DNA of 64,000 bases from Bacteroidota bacterium (lineage in GTDB: Bacteria; Bacteroidota; Bacteroidia; Cytophagales; Cyclobacteriaceae). The stretch covers positions 62,001-126,000 of the forward strand of contig JAFDYT010000001.1 of the NCBI GenBank assembly GCA_018266055.1, written 5' to 3'. Numbering within the stretch: position 1 is the stretch's first letter; each line of letters opens with the position of its first letter. Made by a program: the position numbers and the translations under genes. This document shows positions 8,406 through 17,085 of the stretch, in pieces. Below the pieces are notes generated by a model. That model made no database searches. It was not told the origin of the DNA and was given only the letters and a program-made list of their open reading frames with translations.

Positions 8406-9650
8406 CTACCGCGAACCTTTCCGCTCGTGAAAGGCTCCGCCATATTCTGGATCTTCGCGTTTTTTCTGACGGTCTATTTCGCGTGCGATCTCCAGCGCTT
8501 CTTCAGGCGAGGTTTCTTCGATTTTTATTTCAGCAGGAAGCTGCTTGACCGGAATTTTTGTGCGGATAAGTTTTTCAATGCGTTGAATGTGATAAAGCTC
8601 CGCCTTGGTGGCAAATGTAATTGCTTTGCCGTCCTGAAAGGCGCGACCGGTTCGGCCGATGCGATGCACGTAGTCTTCATATAGTGAAGGCACATCAAAA
8701 TTAATTACATGCGAAACTTTCTCTACATCGATCCCCCGCGCGGCCACGTCGGTGGCCACAAGAATTCGCAGATCGCCTTGCTTGAATTCATTCATCGCAT
8801 TGATGCGCGTGTTTTGTCCTTTGTTGGAATGAATCACTCGAAGCGGGCCCAGGTTTTTCCTTTCTAGGAAGCGGAACACGTTGTTGGCATTTTCCTTCGT
8901 GCGTGCAAAAATGATCACGCGATTGAATGTCTCCCGATCGGCGAGGAGCGATTCGAGAAAATTAATTTTAGTGCGCAAGTTGGGGATGTAATACAACTCC
9001 TGATTTACCTGCTTTGCCGCGGTGGCCTGGGGTGTGATTTCCACACGCACAGGAAACTCCAAAAACTCTTGCGACAATTTTTCAATACGTTCAGAAAATG
9101 TAGCTGAGAACAACAGGTTTTGTTTTTTTGACGGAATGACTTCAAAAATTTTACGAAGCTGAGGCATAAACCCCATGTCCATCATGCGGTCGGCTTCGTC
9201 AATCACCAGCGTTTTGATATGTTTAGTGACAATTTCATTGCGAAGGTAAAGCTCCATAAAGCGCCCAGGAGTTGAGATCAGGATGTCAACACCTTTTTTT
9301 ATTTCTTCAAGCTGCGTTTTGGGGCCAACGCCGCCGTAGAGTGCAGCCATGCGCAGGTCGGTAAATTTCGAAAGTTGCTGCGCTTGTGCCATTACCTGAA
9401 CAGCAAGTTCTTTGGTGGGGACTAATATCAGCGCCCGCGGATCAGAACCTTGTGCATAATGCACTTTCATTAAAACCGGCAGCATGTAGGCGGCAGTTTT
9501 GCCGGTGCCTGTTTGCGCAATACCGATCACGTGCTGCCCGCCGAGGATAAGGGGAATACATTTTTGCTGCACATCGGTGGGCGAGGCAAAGCCGGCCTCA
9601 TCGATGGCCTGAAAAAGTTGTTTGTTCAGTTTAAAATCTGTCCACAGCAT
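8406..9650 (-). CDS. DEAD-box RNA helicase
   Basis: A 414-residue ATP-dependent RNA helicase with all signature motifs in order: Q motif (FASPTDVQQKCIPLIL), Walker A AQTGTGKT, PTKELAVQ, DEAD in VIDEADRMMDMGF, SAT in LLFSATFS, and in the second domain IIFARTKE, VATDVAARGIDV and HRIGRTGRA. The short basic C-terminal tail (about 40 residues) matches small RhlE-like proteins that act in ribosome assembly and RNA turnover, especially in the cold. Its start lies only 29 bp from that of the divergent dihydroorotase gene, so the two promoters must overlap the coding regions or each other. Confidence 0.93.
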   Translation of the reverse strand: MLWTDFKLNKQLFQAIDEAGFASPTDVQQKCIPLILGGQHVIGIAQTGTGKTAAYMLPVLMKVHYAQGSDPRALILVPTKELAVQVMAQAQQLSKFTDLRMAALYGGVGPKTQLEEIKKGVDILISTPGRFMELYLRNEIVTKHIKTLVIDEADRMMDMGFMPQLRKIFEVIPSKKQNLLFSATFSERIEKLSQEFLEFPVRVEITPQATAAKQVNQELYYIPNLRTKINFLESLLADRETFNRVIIFARTKENANNVFRFLERKNLGPLRVIHSNKGQNTRINAMNEFKQGDLRILVATDVAARGIDVEKVSHVINFDVPSLYEDYVHRIGRTGRAFQDGKAITFATKAELYHIQRIEKLIRTKIPVKQLPAEIKIEETSPEEALEIAREIDRQKKREDPEYGGAFHERKGSR

Positions 9651-9679
9651 TGGTAATTCTCCTTTATCTTTACAAGGTA

Positions 9680-11014
9680 ATGAACTCTACACTCATCCTG
9701 AACGCGAAAATAGTAAACGAAGGAAGACTCGTTGAAGGCGATGTATTAATTAAAGGAACTTTCATTGAGAAAATCGGTGGCGATTTGCAGTCTGTTCCTG
9801 CTGGAAAAGTCGTGGATGCCAATGGGAAATTATTGCTGCCCGGCGCGATTGATGACCAGGTTCATTTTCGCGAGCCAGGGCTGACACACAAAGGAAATAT
9901 CTTTACCGAATCAAGAGCTGCCGTGGCTGGCGGTGTGACGAGCTTTATGGAGATGCCGAATACGGTGCCGCCGGTTTTCACACAGCAATTGCTGGAAGAA
10001 AAATATGCCATCGCGGCAAAAAATTCGCTTGCCAATTACTCCTTTTTCATGGGGGCCGCCAACGACAACCTCGAAGAGGTGTTGAAGACCGATATCAAAA
10101 ATGTGTGCGGACTAAAAATCTTCATGGGCTCTTCCACCGGAAATCTTTTGGTGGATAATGAGAAAACCCTCGAAGGATTTTTTTCACGGTTCCCTTCGCT
10201 GATTGCCACACACTGTGAGCACGAGCCAACCATTCGTCAGAATACCGAAGATTTCAGAAACCGGTTTGGTGAAGATTTACCCATACACGAGCACATGAAC
10301 ATTCGCAGCGAAGAGGCCTGCTATCGCTCGTCTTCGTTTGCTGTGGGGCTTGCCAAAAAGCATGGCACCAAACTTCACATCCTGCACATCTCCACAGCCA
10401 AAGAAATTTCTCTTTTCGAAAACGATATTCCTTTAGAAAAAAAGAAGATCACGGCCGAAGCCTGCATTCATCACCTCTGGTTTAACGACGCTGACTATGC
10501 CCGACTGGGTACAAAAATAAAGTGGAACCCTGCCATTAAAACGGAACGTGATCAGCGCGCCATTTTGCAGGCGGTGATTGACAATCGTATTGATGTGATC
10601 GCGACAGATCATGCACCGCATACGCTGGAAGAAAAAAATAATACCTACTTCAAGGCACCGTCAGGCGGGCCGCTGGTGCAGCACAGCCTGGTGGCGATGC
10701 TCGAATTTTATTATCAGGGGAAAATCGGGTTGGAGAAAATTGTAGAGAAGATGAGCCATCATCCTGCTATTCTTTTTCAAATCGAACGGCGAGGCTTTAT
10801 CCGCGAAGGCTACTTTGCCGACCTGGTGCTGGTTGACCTTCATAAACCCTGGACGGTGGCCAAAGAAAATATTTTAGCCAAGTGCGGATGGTCGCCGCTG
10901 GAAGGACAGACTTTTCAGTCTTCTGTTGAAAAGACGTGGGTTTCCGGGCGCCTTGCCTACGACGGAGGCATTGTGGAAGGAACGCCGGGCATGCGGCTCC
11001 GCTTCGATCGGTAG
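9680..11014 (+). CDS. pyrC: dihydroorotase
   Basis: The third step of pyrimidine synthesis, cyclising carbamoyl aspartate to dihydroorotate; 444 residues from the ATG at 9680. The amidohydrolase barrel shows the Lys that is carboxylated in this family (GLKIFMGSSTGN), His ligands in ATHCEHEP and LHILHIST, and the catalytic Asp in IATDHAPHT. The first metal motif, usually HxH in xHVHxREPG, reads DDQVHFREPG, with Gln at the first His (see findings). A longer start at 9650 would overlap the helicase start codon. The start chosen has an AAGG just upstream. Confidence 0.9.
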   Translation: MNSTLILNAKIVNEGRLVEGDVLIKGTFIEKIGGDLQSVPAGKVVDANGKLLLPGAIDDQVHFREPGLTHKGNIFTESRAAVAGGVTSFMEMPNTVPPVFTQQLLEEKYAIAAKNSLANYSFFMGAANDNLEEVLKTDIKNVCGLKIFMGSSTGNLLVDNEKTLEGFFSRFPSLIATHCEHEPTIRQNTEDFRNRFGEDLPIHEHMNIRSEEACYRSSSFAVGLAKKHGTKLHILHISTAKEISLFENDIPLEKKKITAEACIHHLWFNDADYARLGTKIKWNPAIKTERDQRAILQAVIDNRIDVIATDHAPHTLEEKNNTYFKAPSGGPLVQHSLVAMLEFYYQGKIGLEKIVEKMSHHPAILFQIERRGFIREGYFADLVLVDLHKPWTVAKENILAKCGWSPLEGQTFQSSVEKTWVSGRLAYDGGIVEGTPGMRLRFDR

Positions 11015-11022
11015 TAATTGTT

Positions 11023-11052
11023 TTGCATTTTCACCCCGTGTAGTTACCTTTG
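11023..11052 (+). promoter_or_regulatory. Bacteroidota-type promoter of tRNA-His
   Basis: TTG at 11023-11025 and TACCTTTG at 11045-11052, separated by 19 bp, match the -33 TTG and -7 TAnnTTTG consensus of the primary sigma factor in Bacteroidota. The predicted start of transcription, around 11059, lies about 35 nt upstream of the tRNA. Confidence 0.7.
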
Positions 11053-11092
11053 CCCTCCCGATTCGCAATTTCGATTGGAATTAGGGTAAAAC

Positions 11093-11167
11093 GGTGGGTG
11101 TAGTTCAGTTGGTTAGAATGCTAGATTGTGATTCTGGAGGTCGTGGGTTCGAGCCCCATCACTCACC
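11093..11167 (+). tRNA. tRNA-His (GTG)
   Basis: A complete cloverleaf. The acceptor stem GTGGGTG/CACTCAC contains one G-T pair, the D stem is GTTC/GAAT, the anticodon stem CTAGA/TCTGG carries loop TTGTGAT with anticodon GTG, and the T stem is GTGGG/CCCAT with loop TTCGAGC. The extra G at position -1 (11093) faces C73 (11167), the identity element of tRNA-His. CCA is not encoded. Confidence 0.96.
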
Positions 11168-11177
11168 CGTAAAATAG

Positions 11178-11207
11178 AAACCCTAGGCAATGCTTAGGGT
11201 TTTTTTG
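11178..11207 (+). terminator. rho-independent terminator of tRNA-His
   Basis: An 8-bp hairpin AAACCCTA with TAGGGTTT is followed by a T-run, 11 nt after the tRNA. Confidence 0.8.
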
Positions 11208-11244
11208 TTTTTCTACGGTTTTTTACTTTTTGTATCTTGTGCCT

Positions 11245-11490
11245 ATGATCACGTGGACTGACGTAAAAAAATTTCCGCTGGAAGAGCGTGTGCAGGCTCT
11301 CTATGAGCACGCCACATTTGTTATGGCCATCCGCTATTATCGCTATAAAGTGAATTTGTTTTTGCTTGGCGATGAATACGTTGAAGTTTTTGTCAACCAC
11401 AAACGAGCCAACATCGATAAAATTGATTTGCTCGATCGCAGCCACTCGCGGATGAAATTCTATTCCGACCAGATAAAGCTTTCGCTCTAG
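11245..11490 (+). CDS. small conserved-looking protein, 81 aa
   Basis: An 81-residue cytoplasmic protein starting MITWTDVKKFPLEERVQAL, with mixed helix and strand and no signal peptide. It ends just before a strong terminator and starts just after the tRNA-His terminator, so it forms its own transcription unit. I do not recognise the family. The composition (charged helix, YYRYKVNLFLLGDEYVEVFV strands, DKIDLLD motif) is protein-like and supports a real gene. An alternative start five codons upstream (11230) is less likely. The opposite strand has a weaker open frame across the same place. Confidence 0.65.
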   Translation: MITWTDVKKFPLEERVQALYEHATFVMAIRYYRYKVNLFLLGDEYVEVFVNHKRANIDKIDLLDRSHSRMKFYSDQIKLSL

Positions 11491-11493
11491 CGC

Positions 11494-11529
11494 AAAAAAA
11501 ATCCTCTCCGAATTGAAGAGGATTTTTTT
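11494..11529. terminator. bidirectional rho-independent terminator
   Basis: ATCCTCT pairs with AGAGGAT around an 8-9-nt loop, with a run of As on the left and Ts on the right. It can end the small gene on the plus strand and the nfeD-floA unit on the minus strand. Confidence 0.8.
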
Positions 11530-11548
11530 ATGAAGCTTACTTACTTTT

Positions 11549-12532
11549 TTACTTCCCTTGATTTCCAGAACCTTTTCCCTGACCGGAAATCGACTGGCGC
11601 ATTTCGGTGTCGGCCTGTACGTTTTGCATTTTGTAATAATCCATCACGCCGAGGTTGCCATTCACGAAAGCGGCGGCAATAGCCTTTGGAATTTCGGCTT
11701 CGGCCTGAATTACATTGGCTCTCGCTTCCTGCGCCTTGGCAATCATTTCCTGCTCTTGGGCTACGGCCATAGCGCGGCGCTCTTCGGCGCGGGCTTCGGC
11801 TACTTTCAAATCGGCAGCAGCCTGGTCGGTTTGAAGTTTTGCACCAATGTTGGCACCCACGTCTACGTCGGCAATATCAATGGAGAGAATTTCAAAGGCC
11901 GTTCCGGCATCCAATCCGCGCGACAAAACAAGTTTTGAAATTTTATCAGGATTGGCCAACACCTCGCGGTGCGATCCGGCTTGACCGATAGACGTAACAA
12001 TACCTTCGCCTACGCGAGCGAGAATGGTGTCTTCGCCGGCACCACCTACTAGTTGAGCGATGCTTGCACGAACCGTAATTCTGGCGACAGCGATAAGCTG
12101 AATACCGTCGGCGGCTACAGCGGCTACTTTAGGCGTAGTGATCACTTTAGGATTTACCGAAATCTGTACGGCCTGAAATACATCGCGGCCAGCAAGGTTG
12201 ATGGCTGTAGCTTGCTTGAAACTCAGGTTGATGTTGGCTTTCTCGGCAGAGATCAGCGCACGGATTACATTAGGTACATCGCCACCGGCGAGGTAGTGTG
12301 TTTCAAGTTCGCGAGTAGTCACCTGCAGTCCGGCTTTGGTAGCGGTGATCAACGAATTGACAATTACACCGGGCGGAACTTTACGGATGCGCATCCCGAT
12401 CAGTTCGCCGATGGTGATTCGTACTCCGGCAAAGATGGCTGTGATCCACAGGCCCACCGGCACAAAGTACATGAACATGAAGAAGGCAATGATGCCTATA
12501 AATACAATGAAAATAAAAAATAAGCCTTCCAT
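11549..12532 (-). CDS. floA: flotillin-like protein FloA
   Basis: A 327-residue bacterial flotillin that marks fluid membrane microdomains. An N-terminal hydrophobic segment (residues about 3-40) forms the membrane hairpin. Next come the SPFH-like region ([48 protein letters not shown]) and the long Ala/Glu-rich coiled coil with EAR repeats ([16 protein letters not shown] to [12 protein letters not shown]). Length and architecture match Bacillus FloA. The nfeD-like gene lies 3 nt upstream in the same operon, the standard partner of flotillins. A bidirectional terminator follows. Confidence 0.93.
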   Translation of the reverse strand: MEGLFFIFIVFIGIIAFFMFMYFVPVGLWITAIFAGVRITIGELIGMRIRKVPPGVIVNSLITATKAGLQVTTRELETHYLAGGDVPNVIRALISAEKANINLSFKQATAINLAGRDVFQAVQISVNPKVITTPKVAAVAADGIQLIAVARITVRASIAQLVGGAGEDTILARVGEGIVTSIGQAGSHREVLANPDKISKLVLSRGLDAGTAFEILSIDIADVDVGANIGAKLQTDQAAADLKVAEARAEERRAMAVAQEQEMIAKAQEARANVIQAEAEIPKAIAAAFVNGNLGVMDYYKMQNVQADTEMRQSISGQGKGSGNQGK

Positions 12533-12535
12533 AGG

Positions 12536-13006
12536 TTAGTGAATTGGTTCTACAATTATTTGGTTTGATGAAATCTTTATCACGCGAATGCGAGTGCCAC
12601 TGTCAAGGTACTCGCCAAGTGTTTTTACTTCAAATGTTTTGTTGTTGATCTCGGCTTTTCCTACCGGGCGGAGCGCCGAGATGGTTTGTCCTTCGGTGCC
12701 CACCAAAAGCTGATCGAGTTCTCCTTCGTTCACCTTGCTGTCGCTGGACGTCTTGAGCGAAAATTTTCCCCACACATTGGCAGAAAAGGAGTAGTACATA
12801 ATCGCTCCTGAAGCTACCGATGTTACACCGACGATGATCCAGCCGGCTTCGCTGCCGAAGTAACGGAAACTCAAGCCTACGCCGACGATGAGAAATCCAA
12901 AACCCAACACGCCAACCAGCGTAGTGCCGGGCACGAAAATGATTTCAGCGACAATCAGCGCGAGACCAAAAACGATTAGCGAAAGGACGGTAACCCACTC
13001 AATCAT
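12536..13006 (-). CDS. short NfeD-like membrane protein
   Basis: A 156-residue protein with three or four transmembrane segments in the first 90 residues (VLSLIVFGLALIVAEIIF, LVGVLGFGFLIVGVGLSF, AGWIIVGVTSVASGAIMYY). A C-terminal OB-fold NfeD domain (about 95-156: LVGTEGQTISALRPVGKAEI, VKTLGEYLDSGTRIRVIKI) follows. It lacks the ClpP-like protease half of long NfeD proteins, so it belongs to the short, flotillin-associated class. The 3-nt gap to floA indicates one operon. Confidence 0.88.
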   Translation of the reverse strand: MIEWVTVLSLIVFGLALIVAEIIFVPGTTLVGVLGFGFLIVGVGLSFRYFGSEAGWIIVGVTSVASGAIMYYSFSANVWGKFSLKTSSDSKVNEGELDQLLVGTEGQTISALRPVGKAEINNKTFEVKTLGEYLDSGTRIRVIKISSNQIIVEPIH

Positions 13007-13137
13007 CTTGTAAAAGTACTCAATTCATTGATTTGTTGAAGTGACAAAATAATGCTCCACTCAAATCTGTAAATCGGATTTTTTCTTTCCGCTAAAATTC
13101 CCAATTTTCGAAGCAATATTTAACCACAACAAACACT

Positions 13138-13449
13138 ATGAAAAAATTTCTGGTACTCCTTTTCTTCATGATGGCCGGCCTGGCTATTCAATCTAAAGCA
13201 CAAACCGTTTATGCCTCGTCCAAAGGCGAAAAATACCACACTGCAGATTGCAAACTTTCTGGCGATGCCGATAGCATGACTTTGGCCGCTGCCAAGAAAG
13301 CCGGCAAGACGTCTTGCGGCGTGTGCAAACCAGACGAACATTTGAAAGACAAAATGGTACAATGCTCAGGCAAAACTGCCGATGGCACTCAATGCAAGCG
13401 CCAAACCGCAAGCAAAGACGGCAAATGCTTCCAGCATAAATCCAAATAA
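13138..13449 (+). CDS. small secreted Cys-rich protein, two possible metal sites
   Basis: A 103-residue exported protein with a signal peptide (MKKFLVLLFFMMAGLAIQSKAQ). Its mature part has two cysteine patterns. The first, YHTADCKLSGDADSMTLAAA followed by CGVCKPD, resembles the small Ada-like fold found at the end of some nucleases. The second, CSGKTADGTQCKRQTA followed by CFQH, has C-x(8)-C-x(9)-C-x2-H spacing and resembles small proteins filed under DUF5763. Both look like Zn-binding knuckles. The stop overlaps the ATG of the aldo/keto reductase gene (TAATG). The function is unknown and the domain comparisons are from memory. Confidence 0.8.
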   Translation: MKKFLVLLFFMMAGLAIQSKAQTVYASSKGEKYHTADCKLSGDADSMTLAAAKKAGKTSCGVCKPDEHLKDKMVQCSGKTADGTQCKRQTASKDGKCFQHKSK

Positions 13450-14321
13450 TGGAAAGAGCAAAAATCCACGCGCAGGGGCCAACGTTTTCGCGGATCATCG
13501 CGGGCGCATGGCGTTGGCACAACGTCTCCCCCGAAACCGTAGAACGGTTGGCTCTTGCCGCACTGGAGCAAGGCATTACCAGCTTTGACCACGCCGACAT
13601 CTACGGCGATCACAGCAACGAAGAAGCTTTTGGGCTCGCCTTGAAAAAAAATCCTTCGCTCCGAAATCAAATGGAGCTGATCACCAAGTGTGACATCAAA
13701 TTTCCTTCGGCCAAGCGACCTGCCACCTGGATCAAACACTATGATACGTCGAAAGAGCACATCCTGTGGTCGGTAGAAAATTCATTGAAAATGTTTCATA
13801 CCGACCGGCTGGATTTGTTGCTCATTCACCGGCCCGATCCGCTGATGGATCCTCACGAAGTAGCCGAAGCCTTTGTTCAGCTAAAGAAAGAAGGGAAGGT
13901 GCTGCACTTTGGCGTTTCTAATTTTACTACGAGTCAGTTTCGCATGTTGCAAAAGCATTTGCCCATGCCGCTCGTAACCAATCAAATTGAAATTTCGCTT
14001 TCGCGGATTGATCCTTTCTTCAACGGTGATCTCGACCTGATGCTCGAACTCGGCGTGTCGCCCATGGCGTGGTCACCATTGGGTGGAGGCAAGCTGATGG
14101 CCGAGGAGCGCGACATGTTTGGCAAAGCCACCAAATACAACGCCTCCTACAGTCAGCTGGCGCTGGCATGGTTGCTGCGTCATCCGTCAAAAATTTTTCC
14201 GGTCATCGGCACTACACAACCTGACCGTATCAAAGAAGCCGCCAAAGCCATCGACATTCATATCGATCGTCAGGATTGGTTTGAAATGTTGAAGTGGGTG
14301 ATGGGCGCTGAGATGCCGTAG
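13449..14321 (+). CDS. aldo/keto reductase (YdhF-like)
   Basis: A 290-residue NADPH-dependent oxidoreductase with the (beta/alpha)8 fold. The catalytic tetrad is visible: Asp and Tyr in FDHADIYGDHSNEEAFG, Lys in LITKCDIKFPS and His in DLLLIHRPDPLMDP. GVSNFTTSQF and the C-terminal IGTTQPDRIKEA cofactor segment also fit. The pattern is nearest to E. coli YdhF. The substrate is unknown. It is coupled by a 1-nt overlap to the small Cys-rich gene and converges on the Rieske gene. Confidence 0.9.
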   Translation: MERAKIHAQGPTFSRIIAGAWRWHNVSPETVERLALAALEQGITSFDHADIYGDHSNEEAFGLALKKNPSLRNQMELITKCDIKFPSAKRPATWIKHYDTSKEHILWSVENSLKMFHTDRLDLLLIHRPDPLMDPHEVAEAFVQLKKEGKVLHFGVSNFTTSQFRMLQKHLPMPLVTNQIEISLSRIDPFFNGDLDLMLELGVSPMAWSPLGGGKLMAEERDMFGKATKYNASYSQLALAWLLRHPSKIFPVIGTTQPDRIKEAAKAIDIHIDRQDWFEMLKWVMGAEMP

Positions 14322-14329
14322 ATCAGATT

Positions 14330-14650
14330 TTATAATCCGATAAAAATTCCATCTTCATTTTCCTTCACGGGAAAACATTCCAGATCAGCGCAACGCTGAT
14401 TGCTTTCTCTTCCTGTTTTTAAGTTGAACTGATACTGGTGTAGCGGGCAGACTACCTCACCGAGATAATTGATATTTCCTTTGCTCAGCGACTCGCCGCT
14501 GTGGCTGCACTTGTCTTGCACGCCAAAGAAGTTCCCACCGCGTCTGACAAGGCAAATCCTTTTGCCGCGTACCATCAACAGCCGCGGTTGATTTTCCGAG
14601 AGAGCCGCTTCGGCGGAAGCCTTGCTGTCAAAAATTTTTATCCAATCCAT
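14330..14650 (-). CDS. Rieske [2Fe-2S] ferredoxin-like protein
   Basis: A 106-residue soluble Rieske protein. The two cluster motifs are DKCSHSG (C-x-H) and CPLHQYQFNLKTG (C-x2-H), 18 residues apart, as in the small NirD-like or dioxygenase-ferredoxin proteins. There is no signal peptide and no oxygenase subunit nearby, so its electron-transfer partner is not known. Confidence 0.9.
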   Translation of the reverse strand: MDWIKIFDSKASAEAALSENQPRLLMVRGKRICLVRRGGNFFGVQDKCSHSGESLSKGNINYLGEVVCPLHQYQFNLKTGRESNQRCADLECFPVKENEDGIFIGL

Positions 14651-14687
14651 TTAGAGGTTATCTTCCGAAAAATTTCATACTAAAGAT

Positions 14688-15992
14688 ATGGCCAAACGAT
14701 CAATTCTGTTTCTGTTGATGGGCGCAGCGATTTTATCTCATGCACAGAAAACCCCCAAGCTTTCGCAGAAACTTGACCAGCAGGTAAAAGCCCTTGAGCC
14801 GCAGGTGATCGAATGGCGCAGAAAATTTCATCAAAGTCCGGAGCTTTCCAACCGTGAAACCAATACAGGCGCTTTCATCGCTCAATACCTGAAATCACTG
14901 GGCCTTGAGGTTCAGTATCCGGTGGCGAAGACCGGCGTGGTGGCGTTGCTCAAGTCAGGGAAACCCGGACCTGTGGTGGCACTTCGCGCCGATATGGATG
15001 CGCTGCCGATCAGTGAAAAAAACAGTCTGCCGTTTGCGTCGAATGTAAAAGTAAATTTCGGTGGACAAGAGACGGGAGTGATGCACGCGTGTGGGCACGA
15101 TGCGCACATGGCCATGCTCATGGCAGTAGCGAAAATTTTGGTAGACAATAAAAGTGAGTTAAAAGGCAGCGTGAAATTTTTATTCCAGCCGGCCGAGGAA
15201 GGCGTGGGCCCGAGCGAGTCACCTGCTGGAGCAGAACTGATGGTGAAAGAAGGCGTGCTCGAAAATCCGAAAGTCGATGCCATTTTTGGTTTGCACATTC
15301 AGTCGCTGATGCCATCTGGAACCCTGAACTATCGCTCAGGACCTTTCATGGCTGCCGTGGATGGATTTGATGTAAAAGTCACGGGCAAAGGCGCTCATGG
15401 CGCTACACCGTGGGAAGGGATTGATCCTGTGGTGGTGTCGAGTCAGATTGTCAATGGACTTCAAACTATTGTAAGCAGGCAGACCGCGCTTACCGATGCA
15501 GCAGCGGTGGTGACGGTAGGAAGTTTTCATGCCGGCATTCGCCGGAATATCATTCCCGATGAAGCCTTGTTGCAAGGCACGATCCGCACTTTTGGCGCTG
15601 ACGCACAAAAGAAGGTGCACGAAAAAATTAAATTAACTGCTACAAAAATTGCTGAAGCTTCTGGAGCAACGGCAGATGTGCAAATTCAGATTATGTATCC
15701 AGCTACGATTAACGATCCTGCCCTTACGGAAATGATGGTGCCGAGTTTGATCAAGGCCGCTGGAAAGGAAAAGGTGAATGTAGTTTCCCCCGCTACGATG
15801 GCCGAAGATTTTTCTTTCTTCCAGCAAAAAGTACCCGGCTTCTTTTTCTTTTTAGGCGCGTATCCGGCGGAGATGAAACTGGAGCGCAAGCCTACACACC
15901 ACACCGCCGATTTTATGATCGACGAAAATGCTTTTGGCGTTGGTGTAAAAGCGTTGTTGAATGTTACCGTAGACTATCTTTCAGCTCACTAG
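14688..15992 (+). CDS. exported M20-family amidohydrolase
   Basis: A 434-residue metallohydrolase of the M20D group (N-acyl-amino-acid or IAA-amino-acid amidohydrolases) with a signal peptide (MAKRSILFLLMGAAILSHAQ). Metal ligands are visible in MHACGHDAHMAML, QPAEEG, FGLHIQS and the final HHTADFMIDENAFGVG. A dimerisation domain of about 110 residues (VTGKGAHGATPWEGIDPV) sits between them. It probably removes acyl groups from N-acyl amino acids or peptides in the periplasm; the true substrate is unknown. Confidence 0.9.
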   Translation: MAKRSILFLLMGAAILSHAQKTPKLSQKLDQQVKALEPQVIEWRRKFHQSPELSNRETNTGAFIAQYLKSLGLEVQYPVAKTGVVALLKSGKPGPVVALRADMDALPISEKNSLPFASNVKVNFGGQETGVMHACGHDAHMAMLMAVAKILVDNKSELKGSVKFLFQPAEEGVGPSESPAGAELMVKEGVLENPKVDAIFGLHIQSLMPSGTLNYRSGPFMAAVDGFDVKVTGKGAHGATPWEGIDPVVVSSQIVNGLQTIVSRQTALTDAAAVVTVGSFHAGIRRNIIPDEALLQGTIRTFGADAQKKVHEKIKLTATKIAEASGATADVQIQIMYPATINDPALTEMMVPSLIKAAGKEKVNVVSPATMAEDFSFFQQKVPGFFFFLGAYPAEMKLERKPTHHTADFMIDENAFGVGVKALLNVTVDYLSAH

Positions 15993-16044
15993 CTTTTAAC
16001 TTTCTACTTTCTGCTTTACACTTTAAACTTCAGATTCAGGGCTT

Positions 16045-16665
16045 TCAACTTTTCTTTGCGTACTTCCAGTTTCTTCCCTTGCCTTCGCTGATCCATTCGA
16101 TGGCCTGGGCGATACGCTTGTTGCGCGTTTCCTCGGTCTTGGCTTCTTCAAACCATTGGATGTATTCCTTGCGGTGTGAGTAGGCAAAATTTTCGAAAAT
16201 TTCGTAAGCGGTTTTATTTTTCTTCAGCGCTCGGGCGAGATAGTCGGGCGTGTCGATGGTCTTCGTTCCTTTGGGAGTTGTCTTCACCGGCCGTTTGATT
16301 TCCTGTTCGTTCAAATCAACCGCTTGCTTTAAAAAACCGAGAAGAATTTTATCCGACGGCAAATCTTTCAGGGAAGTGATCTTGCTGAAGTTGCCCATGC
16401 TTCCACCGTCGTTGCGCGACGTTAGAATTCCTTTTGGGTCGTTCATTAGCGAGTATTTCCAAAAGCCAAACGAGCAATGTTGCTTGAAGGCAGCCATGTT
16501 GCACATTACACCTTTGTAATCAAAGTTGGGGAAACCCCACTTGATCACTTCTTCCACATCAGGGCAAGCCTCGTGTACCAGCTCGCGCAGGTGGGTGAGG
16601 ATTGGTCTCGCAAACTCCGCCGACTTGGCGATGTAGGCATCTACCTGTTTGTTTTTCTTTCCCAT
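16045..16665 (-). CDS. YdeI/OmpD-associated family protein with DUF1801 domain
   Basis: A 206-residue cytoplasmic protein. The N-terminal DUF1801 (YdhG-like) domain (about 15-125) shows VEEVIKWGFPNFDYKGVMCN and the FGFWK motif. The C-terminal bacteriocin-protection or YdeI-like helical domain shows PDYLARALKKNKTAYEIFENF and SHRKEYIQWFEEAKTEETRNKRIAQAIEWI. The biochemical role is unknown. The start ATG lies 9 nt after the stop of the yraN-like gene on the same strand. Confidence 0.85.
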   Translation of the reverse strand: MGKKNKQVDAYIAKSAEFARPILTHLRELVHEACPDVEEVIKWGFPNFDYKGVMCNMAAFKQHCSFGFWKYSLMNDPKGILTSRNDGGSMGNFSKITSLKDLPSDKILLGFLKQAVDLNEQEIKRPVKTTPKGTKTIDTPDYLARALKKNKTAYEIFENFAYSHRKEYIQWFEEAKTEETRNKRIAQAIEWISEGKGRNWKYAKKS

Positions 16666-16674
16666 AGGGTTTAA

Positions 16675-17028
16675 TTAATAAAACGCATCTTCAATATGCA
16701 CGATTTCTTTTTCACCATACTGATCGCGAATGGAAACAATATCGTAACGCACATTACCCTGCCAGTTGATTTGGTAGGTATATTCTTCTGCGCCGTCGAT
16801 AATATTTTTTGCCTTTTTGTAATCGACAAAATCTTCGGGGTAGCCGTACTTATCAGAGCTTCGCATTTTTACTTCAACAAAAATGAGCCAGTTGTTTTTC
16901 TTCACAATCAAATCAATCTCCGACTGCTTGTGCCGGTAGTTGCGCGCTACAATTTCAAATCCTTTGCCAATCAAAAAATCAGCCGCGAGCATTTCGCCTT
17001 CCTTGCCCTTATTAATTTTATCGCTCAC
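16675..17028 (-). CDS. UPF0102 / YraN family nuclease-like protein
   Basis: A 117-residue protein with the restriction-endonuclease-like fold of the YraN family. The motifs are GKEGEMLAADFLIGKGFEI, QSEIDLIVKKN and FVEVKMRS, that is E, D and E-x-K, the residues of a metal-dependent nuclease active site. The function is not established; a role in DNA processing is suggested by the fold only. Length fits the family. The divergent isomerase gene begins 57 bp upstream. Confidence 0.9.
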   Translation of the reverse strand: MSDKINKGKEGEMLAADFLIGKGFEIVARNYRHKQSEIDLIVKKNNWLIFVEVKMRSSDKYGYPEDFVDYKKAKNIIDGAEEYTYQINWQGNVRYDIVSIRDQYGEKEIVHIEDAFY

Positions 17029-17048
17029 CGGATTTTATTTTACCTTTG
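17018..17048 (+). promoter_or_regulatory. candidate Bacteroidota-type promoter
   Basis: TACCTTTG at 17041-17048 matches the -7 consensus TAnnTTTG exactly. Twenty bp upstream lies TTA rather than TTG at the -33 position. It would serve the isomerase-lipB operon, with a leader of about 30 nt. Confidence 0.45.
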
Positions 17049-17085
17049 ACCCCAATTTCCACAAGAATAAAGTTAATCGCAAACG

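Noticed and set aside
11194-11445. 83-codon open frame on the minus strand near tRNA-His
   Set aside because: It starts inside the plus-strand small gene and runs through the tRNA terminator; the plus-strand frame is bounded by proper signals.
12053-12523. 156-codon open frame on the plus strand
   Set aside because: Fully antisense to floA, with no recognisable domain; floA on the other strand is a clear family member.
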